DNA of 12,548 nucleotides from a bacterium (GTDB lineage: Bacteria; Thermosulfidibacterota; Thermosulfidibacteria; Thermosulfidibacterales; JALWSI01), in assembly GCA_027080315.1 (NCBI GenBank), contig JALWSI010000208.1, positions 1 through 12,548 on the forward strand. Direction: 5' to 3'. Shown piece by piece: positions 7,377-12,548 of this stretch. The position numbers were made by a program, and so were the translations under genes. The notes under the pieces were generated by a model. It did no database searches, had not been told where the DNA came from, and saw only the letters and a program-made list of their open reading frames with translations. Every line of letters begins with the position of its first letter. The stretch's first letter is position 1.

Positions 7377-9095
7377 ATGAAGGAACTCTTCTTCTTTTTC
7401 TTTCTCTTTCTCTTTCTCTTTTGTATCTGTTTCCTCTTTTTACTTCCTATCCGTTCCTGCACCGCCAAATCCTATCCTGCACCTCTCAAGGAAGATGTTT
7501 TCGTTTACCCCTCTGTGGTTCTGCCCGTAAAGGATAGCGATCCTGCCTCTGCAAATCCAGTGGGTGTTGGGGCAGTGGATTTTGGAGGGGATACGGTCAG
7601 GGTAAGGGTTGCTCTAAAGGCCTTCTCGGAACCTGTGGACATCTACTTCGGCATCTATGCACCTGCTCTTGATACTTACGTCTATCTCCTCAGCTCGGAG
7701 AACGAGCTGGTTAAACTCTCCCAAAGTGTGGAGCCGTGGAGGGAGGGGGTTGTTGAAGATACAAATGCGCAACCCTTTGGAGAAATACCGATATCCCTGC
7801 TTCCAGAGGGTATTTACACCCTTTATCTCCTGGTTACTCCTGCGGGACGCCTCAACACTTATTACCTGTGGCAGACCTCTTTTGAGGTTCCTCCAGAAGC
7901 GCCAAAGGTATGGGACAAATGGTCCCTCTGGGAGGGCGGGACAAGGCTTAGGGGAGCCAACATCTTTCAGCGCATGGTCTATCCAGAGCTGGATGGTCCT
8001 GATTTCATGGGACCGGGTCCTTTGGGACCGCCATTCACCCAGGGGGACTTTGACAGGCTCTCTGCCATGGGCGCCAACTATGTGAACATCTCACATCCCG
8101 GGCTTTACACAGAAACCCCACCTTACAGACTTAACAAAGCGGCACAGGACAATCTGGATTCTCTGCTCAAGATGATAGAAAAGGCTGACATGTTTGCCGT
8201 TATCTCTTTTCGCACAGGGCCTGGACGGAGTGAGTTCACCTTCTACGTAGATGAAGCGGGGGATTGGTTTGACCCCACCTATCTCAACGATTCCTTGTGG
8301 CAGGACAAGGCCGCCCAGGATGCCTGGGTTGAGATGTGGCGCTACACAGCAGAAAGATACAAGGATAATCCTGTGGTGGTGGGGTATGACCTGATGGTGG
8401 AGCCTAACTCCAACGAAGTGGGGAGCGATGCCATCAACCACCCTTTGGATATCTGGGATCCCGAGACCTTCTACTCTCTTTACGGCGGCACGCTTTACGA
8501 TTGGAATCAGCTCTATCCCCGAATCATCAAGGCAATCCGGGAGGTGGACCAAGCAACCCCTGTGCTTGTGGGGTGCAACGGCTACAGTGCTGTGGAATGG
8601 CTCCCATTTATGGTTCCCTCTGGAGATGCACGAATCGTTTACACCGTGCATCAGTATGCACCGTTTTCCTATACCCATCAGGATCGTGACTCTATCCGGT
8701 ATTCCTATCCGGGCCTCATGGATGCCAAAGGAGACGGTTCAATGGAGATGGTTGATAGAGCCTGGTTGGAGAACCTTCTTGCTGAAATAGACAGATTCAT
8801 CGTGGAAGGCAGAGGGATTGTGGCAGCAAACGAATACGGCGTGATGAGGTGGGTGCCTGGAGCCTCTGAGTTTATGGATGATTTGATGGATCTCTTTGAG
8901 GAACGTGGCCTCAACTATGCCCTTTGGGCTTGGGAACCGTCTTGGAAGGAGTATGTAGAGGAAGTGGACGCCTTCAACTTTCGTTTTGGCTCTGATCCCA
9001 GAAACAAAGCGGACGTAGCCAACAGCAGTCTGCAGAACGTAATTCTCAAATACTGGAAGCGCAACAATATCCGCCCCTCAACGGTAGATTGGTAA
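7377..9095 (+). CDS. Exported GH5-like (clan GH-A) glycoside hydrolase
   Basis: A glycosidase of the (beta/alpha)8 cellulase superfamily; polysaccharide substrate unknown. From ATG 7377 it has 572 residues. The first 28 form a basic start and a Phe/Leu-rich hydrophobic segment ending IRSC (Cys28); the lipobox is poor, so lipoprotein status is uncertain. Residues about 33-173 look like a beta-sandwich domain, then comes the barrel. Catalytic candidates are acid/base Glu342 in LMVEPN and nucleophile Glu486 in ANEYGV, with VHQY (His425, Tyr427) and WAWEP (Trp519) as in clan GH-A. The usual Asn before the acid/base is Val341. The frame is open upstream to an ATG at 7266, but that would bury the signal segment behind 37 residues. 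Neither start has a clear Shine-Dalgarno. It stands alone between the regulator and convergent purL. Confidence 0.82.
   Translation: MKELFFFFFLFLFLFCICFLFLLPIRSCTAKSYPAPLKEDVFVYPSVVLPVKDSDPASANPVGVGAVDFGGDTVRVRVALKAFSEPVDIYFGIYAPALDTYVYLLSSENELVKLSQSVEPWREGVVEDTNAQPFGEIPISLLPEGIYTLYLLVTPAGRLNTYYLWQTSFEVPPEAPKVWDKWSLWEGGTRLRGANIFQRMVYPELDGPDFMGPGPLGPPFTQGDFDRLSAMGANYVNISHPGLYTETPPYRLNKAAQDNLDSLLKMIEKADMFAVISFRTGPGRSEFTFYVDEAGDWFDPTYLNDSLWQDKAAQDAWVEMWRYTAERYKDNPVVVGYDLMVEPNSNEVGSDAINHPLDIWDPETFYSLYGGTLYDWNQLYPRIIKAIREVDQATPVLVGCNGYSAVEWLPFMVPSGDARIVYTVHQYAPFSYTHQDRDSIRYSYPGLMDAKGDGSMEMVDRAWLENLLAEIDRFIVEGRGIVAANEYGVMRWVPGASEFMDDLMDLFEERGLNYALWAWEPSWKEYVEEVDAFNFRFGSDPRNKADVANSSLQNVILKYWKRNNIRPSTVDW
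7401..7418 (+). repeat. In-frame TTTCTC hexamer repeat in the signal segment
   Basis: Three perfect TTTCTC units sit in a longer pyrimidine tract (about 7386-7420) coding Phe-Leu alternation in the hydrophobic core of the glycosidase export signal. Gain or loss of a unit changes the core by two residues without a frameshift. Confidence 0.75.
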
Positions 9096-9224
9096 CGTCT
9101 TTATATCACGGATTTTCTAGTAACCCTCCTGGCAACAATTCATTGCGAGCCTATCAAAGGTCCTTGGCACGACCTTCTACCCACCCTAACGAATCATGGC
9201 TTTGCTCACCGTTTTTAGCATTTT

Positions 9225-9240
9225 GGGCCTAAATAGGCCC
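9225..9240. terminator. Palindromic hairpin between convergent genes, possible terminator
   Basis: GGGCCTA and TAGGCCC form a perfect 7-bp inverted repeat with a two-base centre (or a 6-bp stem with a four-base loop). It lies nine bases beyond the purL stop and 130 bases beyond the glycosidase stop. On the plus strand it is followed by ATCTTTCCCT, a weak T tract; on the minus strand there is no T tract. It best fits termination of the plus-strand glycosidase transcript. The remaining gap (9096-9224) shows nothing else I can name. Confidence 0.5.
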
Positions 9241-9249
9241 ATCTTTCCC

Positions 9250-11499
9250 TCACTCCGCTGGTATCTCCCAGTGCATAAGGTTGAACAACGAGGTGCGCCA
9301 CAGCTCTCTTAATGTTGCCACAGGCAGGTTCAGATGGTGATCTCTGGTCTGTATGCTAAGTGTGCTTCCCGACACCTCTCCTATGGTGTTTATGGGTATC
9401 TGATGCCTCTCGCAGAGATCCGCAATGTCGTCGTGGTTTGCAGGAAGATATGAGATGACCACCCTTCCCTGATCCTCTCCAAAGAGTAGGGGAATGGTCT
9501 CAAGCTCAATCTCGTCAAGCATGATCTCTGCCCCTAAGAGGTCAGGGCTACTTATGCAGCACTCTGACAGGCAGACGGCTAAACCTCCTTCAGAGGTGTC
9601 GTGGGCAGAAGAGATGAGCTTGTTCTTTGCCAGCTCCACCAACAGCTGATGCAGGCGGTGCTCCTTCTCTAAGTCAACAGGGGGAGGACCTCCCTCTAAA
9701 ACCCCCTGTAAAGACCAGTTGTATAGGCTTCCTCCCATGTGCCCTTTGGTCTCTCCTAAGACTGCCACAAGATCTCCTTCGGTCTTGAACCCCTGGGTCA
9801 CCACCCACTCTAAGTTCTCAAGAATACCCACCATCCCTATGGTGGGAGTGGGCATTATGCCCTTTCCATTGGTCTCGTTGTAGAAGCTTACGTTTCCTCC
9901 TGTTACCGGCGTCTCAAGGGTCCGGCAGGCATCACCCATGCCCTTCACAGCCTGAGCAAACTCCCACATCACCTCTGGTTTCTCAGGGTTGCCAAAGTTG
10001 AGGCAGTTGGTGATGGCCTTGGGCATGGCCCCGGAACACGCAACATTGCGGGCTGCCTCGGCAACCGCTTGTTTGGCTCCCTCGTAGGGGTTGAGGAAAC
10101 AGTAGTGGGGGTTGCAGTCGCAAGAGAGAGCCACCGCCTTGTTGGTTCCCTTTATCCTCACCACCGCTGCGTCAGAGCCAGGAAGCACCACGGTGTTTAT
10201 ACGCACCATGTGGTCGTACTGGCGCCAGATCCCCTCTTTTGAGGCTACCGTTGGGTGTGAGATCAGGGCTTTGAGGGCATAGGTAGGATCGGAGATATCG
10301 CCCTTCTCTTTCAGCCAGAATAGGCTGTGATTATCCCTTATCCTTCTCCGTTTCCCAGGATCCTTCTGAGGACGCATATAACAGGGGGTGTCGTCTGTTA
10401 GGGCCTGAGCAGGAATCTCCGCCACTGTCTCTGAGCCCACTTTCACCCTTAGCATACCGTCTCCCGAGACCCTCCCTATCACCACGGCATCAAGCCCCCA
10501 CTTCTTGAAGACTGAGATCACCTTATCCTCTGTTCCCTTTCGGGCAACCAAAAGCATTCTCTCTTGGGACTCTGAGAGCATTATCTCATAGGGGGTCATT
10601 CCCTCTTCCCGTTGGGGAACCAGCTCAAGGTCTATCTCAACCCCTGTGCCTCCGTGGGCCGCCATCTCAGAGGATGAGCAGGTTAGACCTGCTGCGCCCA
10701 TGTCTTGGATTCCCAGCACCCAGTCGTGCTGAAACACCTCTAAGCACGCCTCTAACAGTAGCTTTTCGGTGAAGGGGTCTCCCACCTGTACCGTGGGGCG
10801 TTTCTCTTGAGAGTCTTCGCTGAACTCCTCTGAGGCCATGGTGGCCCCATGAATGCCGTCTCTCCCTGTCTTTGAGCCCACGTAGATAACGGGATTTCCA
10901 ATCCCTGTGGCCTGGGCCTTGAATATCTTGTCTTTCTTCACCACCCCCAGGTTGAAGGCGTTCACAAGGGGGTTTCCGTCGTAGCAGGGGTTAAAGGAGA
11001 CCTCCCCCGCAACCGTGGGGACACCGATGCAGTTTCCATACCAGGCGATGCCTTCCACCACCCCGTCAAGGAGATAACGGTTGTGGGGATTGTCCAGATC
11101 ACCGAACCGCAAAGAGTCCATTGAGGCTATGGGACGTGCCCCCATGGTGAAGATGTCTCTAAGTATGCCTCCGACGCCGGTTGCGGCTCCCTGCTTGGGT
11201 TCAATGTAAGAAGGGTGGTTGTGGCTCTCCATCTTGAACACTAAGGCCCAGGTGTCGTCCAAAGCTATAACCCCTGCGTTCTCCCCCGGTCCCTGGATCA
11301 CCCATGGGGCTTTGGTGGGCAGGGTTGCCAGCAGGGTGCGAGAGCTCTTGTAAGAGCAGTGTTCGCTCCACATCACAGAGAATATACCAAGCTCTGTTAA
11401 GGTCGGTTCACGACCAAGAATGTTGAGTATCTTCTGGTACTCTTCTTCGTTTAAACCGTGGTCCCTTATCAACTCTTTTGTTATATCTTGCCCTTGCAT
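9250..11499 (-). CDS. purL: Phosphoribosylformylglycinamidine synthase subunit PurL
   Basis: PurL is the ATP-dependent synthetase subunit for step four of purine synthesis, converting FGAR to FGAM with ammonia from the glutaminase PurQ; PurS completes the complex. The 749 residues match the small-type PurL, not the fused form of about 1300 residues. Motifs: [11 protein letters not shown] (44-54, conserved His47), GPGENAGV (70-77), [13 protein letters not shown] (89-101) and the following [12 protein letters not shown] (104-115). A second AIRS-like half contains [18 protein letters not shown] and [13 protein letters not shown]. Start ATG 11499 has AAGGAG six bases upstream. No purQ, purS or other pur gene is adjacent, so partners must lie elsewhere. 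It is divergent from the coiled-coil/def operon and convergent with the glycosidase. Confidence 0.97.
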   Translation of the reverse strand: MQGQDITKELIRDHGLNEEEYQKILNILGREPTLTELGIFSVMWSEHCSYKSSRTLLATLPTKAPWVIQGPGENAGVIALDDTWALVFKMESHNHPSYIEPKQGAATGVGGILRDIFTMGARPIASMDSLRFGDLDNPHNRYLLDGVVEGIAWYGNCIGVPTVAGEVSFNPCYDGNPLVNAFNLGVVKKDKIFKAQATGIGNPVIYVGSKTGRDGIHGATMASEEFSEDSQEKRPTVQVGDPFTEKLLLEACLEVFQHDWVLGIQDMGAAGLTCSSSEMAAHGGTGVEIDLELVPQREEGMTPYEIMLSESQERMLLVARKGTEDKVISVFKKWGLDAVVIGRVSGDGMLRVKVGSETVAEIPAQALTDDTPCYMRPQKDPGKRRRIRDNHSLFWLKEKGDISDPTYALKALISHPTVASKEGIWRQYDHMVRINTVVLPGSDAAVVRIKGTNKAVALSCDCNPHYCFLNPYEGAKQAVAEAARNVACSGAMPKAITNCLNFGNPEKPEVMWEFAQAVKGMGDACRTLETPVTGGNVSFYNETNGKGIMPTPTIGMVGILENLEWVVTQGFKTEGDLVAVLGETKGHMGGSLYNWSLQGVLEGGPPPVDLEKEHRLHQLLVELAKNKLISSAHDTSEGGLAVCLSECCISSPDLLGAEIMLDEIELETIPLLFGEDQGRVVISYLPANHDDIADLCERHQIPINTIGEVSGSTLSIQTRDHHLNLPVATLRELWRTSLFNLMHWEIPAE

Positions 11500-11533
11500 T
11501 TTTTACTCCTTCAACATACATTTCTAACACCCC

Positions 11534-11563
11534 TTTGTATGGGATGCAGAGGATAAAAGACAA
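11534..11563 (-). promoter_or_regulatory. Possible purL promoter
   Basis: The minus strand has TTGTCT (11563-11558), an 18-base spacer and TACAAA (11539-11534), about 35 bases before the purL ATG. The -10 box matches only four of six consensus bases, so this is tentative. No purine riboswitch or PurR-like box was recognised in the short divergent gap. Confidence 0.3.
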
Positions 11564-11582
11564 TAGAGGAGGGAGAAAGAAA

Positions 11583-11933
11583 ATGGATGCAGGAGATCTT
11601 CTCAAAAAGGTTAAGAAAGGTAGTGAAGCAGCAGCAGAGATCGTTAAGCTGAAGGTTAAGCAGGCCTCCCTTGAGAGAAGGATAAGCAAGCTGCACACCT
11701 ATCTTGGTGAGCGTGTAGATTATCTCTTCAGCATAAATAAGGAAGAGATTGAGAAAGATGAGGTTGTTAAAGGGTTTATTGAAGAGATAGGCGATGTTCG
11801 CAAAGAGATTGAAGAGATAAGCGCCAAGATAGAACAGATCAAAGCCGACCTGAAAGAGGACGAAGAGGAAGAGGAGAACGAGGCCGGCAAGGAAGAGGCG
11901 AAGAAAGAAGGAGAGGGGGATGCCTCAGAGTAG
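11583..11933 (+). CDS. Small acidic coiled-coil protein of unknown function
   Basis: A 116-residue protein with no recognised catalytic domain. Residues about 16-90 are predicted helical with heptad-like spacing of Ile/Leu/Val (for example ERRISKLHTYLGERVDYLF at 31-49 and VRKEIEEISAKIEQIKADL at 72-90). The tail from 91 is almost all Glu/Lys/Asp with Gly and Ala, so probably disordered. No signal peptide is present. The frame extends upstream to 11478, but that part overlaps the purL start region. ATG 11583 is preferred because a GAGGAGGGAG site lies just before it. The gene overlaps peptide deformylase by 14 bases, so the two are co-translated. Similar short coiled-coil proteins occur in anaerobic bacteria without an assigned role; a structural or chaperone-like part is only a guess. 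Confidence 0.8.
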   Translation: MDAGDLLKKVKKGSEAAAEIVKLKVKQASLERRISKLHTYLGERVDYLFSINKEEIEKDEVVKGFIEEIGDVRKEIEEISAKIEQIKADLKEDEEEEENEAGKEEAKKEGEGDASE

Positions 11934-12474
11934 CGAGGGTCTCTCTGTGCCCGAAGATGGGCTTCAGATAGTGGTTTATCCTGATCCTATTCTTAAGAGG
12001 AGATCTTCTCCACTTGAGGATATTAACGGAGAGGTGGCCAAATTCTCTGAGGCCATGATAGAGGCCATGTATCGTTACAAGGGTATAGGCCTGGCTGCTC
12101 CTCAGGTTGGTAAAAACCTGAGAATGCTGGTCTTTGATCTCGGAGCCCCAGAGGGCAACCCCAAACCGCACTGCTTAATAAACCCTGAAATAGTTGAAAG
12201 GGATGGCTCTGCAATTGATGAGGAGGGGTGCCTTAGCCTTCCAGGAATAAGAGCCAATGTTAAAAGGAGCGAGAAGATACTTTTAAAGGCCTGGACCCTT
12301 GATCAGAAAGAGATAGAGTGGGAGGCCCACGGGCTTTTGGCACGGATGCTTCAACACGAGATAGATCACCTTGATGGTTTTGTTTTTATTGACAGGCTGA
12401 ATAAGGCTTTGAGAATGATAACCAAAAAGCGCTATCTCTCAAAATTGAAAGAAGAGAGGAAAAACAAAGAATGA
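11920..12474 (+). CDS. def: Peptide deformylase
   Basis: This metal-dependent hydrolase removes the formyl group from N-terminal formyl-Met of new proteins. All three family motifs are intact: GIGLAAPQVG (55-64), EEGCLSLPG (101-109, metal ligand Cys104) and QHEIDHLDG (145-153, ligands His146 and His150, catalytic Glu147). The 184 residues are normal for the family, with an extra 12 or so residues before the usual LQIVVYPDPIL start. ATG 11920 follows GGAGAGGGGG; a GTG at 11947 is an alternative. It overlaps the coiled-coil gene by 14 bases and the glycogen synthase gene by four (ATGA). The usual partner fmt (methionyl-tRNA formyltransferase) is not adjacent on the right. Confidence 0.97.
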   Translation: MPQSSEGLSVPEDGLQIVVYPDPILKRRSSPLEDINGEVAKFSEAMIEAMYRYKGIGLAAPQVGKNLRMLVFDLGAPEGNPKPHCLINPEIVERDGSAIDEEGCLSLPGIRANVKRSEKILLKAWTLDQKEIEWEAHGLLARMLQHEIDHLDGFVFIDRLNKALRMITKKRYLSKLKEERKNKE

Positions 12475-12548
12475 GAATAGCTTTCGTCACTTCTGAGTTT
12501 GCCTCCCTCCAGAAGGTTGGAGGGCTGGCAGATGCGTCTGAGCCTCTT
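12471..12548 (+). CDS. glgA: Glycogen/starch synthase, N-terminal fragment (cut by window edge)
   Basis: Only 26 codons are in the window. They read MRIAFVTSEFASLQKVGGLA and then DASEPL, which matches the GT5 glycogen synthase N-terminus, including the KxGGL nucleotide-sugar-binding motif (15-19). The enzyme would extend alpha-1,4-glucan from ADP- or UDP-glucose. The ATG overlaps the deformylase stop (ATGA), so it belongs to the same operon. Assignment rests on this short but characteristic stretch; some other GT5 or GT4 enzymes begin similarly. Confidence 0.8.
   Translation, partial: MRIAFVTSEFASLQKVGGLADASEPL

Noticed and set aside
8091-8678. 195-codon open frame on the minus strand inside the glycosidase gene
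   Set aside because: It lies antisense to a frame carrying conserved clan GH-A motifs; its translation is Cys/His-rich without a recognisable family, as expected of a shadow frame.

Overview
The window is an ordinary bacterial chromosome segment of roughly 50% GC by eye. Coding density is high, junctions are tight, and Arg codons AGG/AGA are frequent. Selenocysteine machinery, a stand-alone small-type PurL and many purine-rich Shine-Dalgarno sites suggest an anaerobic, possibly thermophilic bacterium. The phylum cannot be fixed from sequence reading alone. I see no phage genes, transposases, CRISPR arrays, rRNA or tRNA genes.

Left block, minus strand (1-2859): a patatin-like lipase, a 262-bp spacer built from short tandem repeats (a 7-bp array and a 9-bp array of ten units), an alkaline-phosphatase/iPGM-superfamily metalloenzyme, and an AIM24/TIGR00266 protein that runs off the left edge. 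The last two are separated by one base and are probably co-translated.

Selenium block, plus strand (2965-7182): selA and selB overlap by ATGA. A LysR regulator follows one base after the selB stop. SelA converts seryl-tRNA(Sec) to selenocysteyl-tRNA(Sec), and SelB delivers it to the ribosome at recoded UGA codons. The regulator probably belongs to the LysR group linked to selenium metabolism. selC (tRNA-Sec) and selD are not in the window, and I found no convincing selenoprotein gene.

Middle (7183-9249): a stand-alone, probably exported clan GH-A glycosidase (GH5-like) with an extreme Phe/Leu signal segment and a Val where the canonical Asn of the NEP motif is expected. It converges on purL, with a GC-rich hairpin between them.

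Right block: purL (minus) is divergent from a plus-strand set consisting of a small acidic coiled-coil protein, peptide deformylase and the start of a glycogen synthase. These genes overlap by 14 and 4 bases, so they look like one operon.

The most interesting observations are two genes (selA and the iPGM-like gene) that lack Shine-Dalgarno sites and have promoter-like hexamers in the same geometry next to their ATG, which suggests leaderless mRNAs. Next is the double microsatellite behind the patatin gene, whose 9-bp units stay open in the patatin frame beyond its UGA. I do not see a clearly new multi-gene system here.
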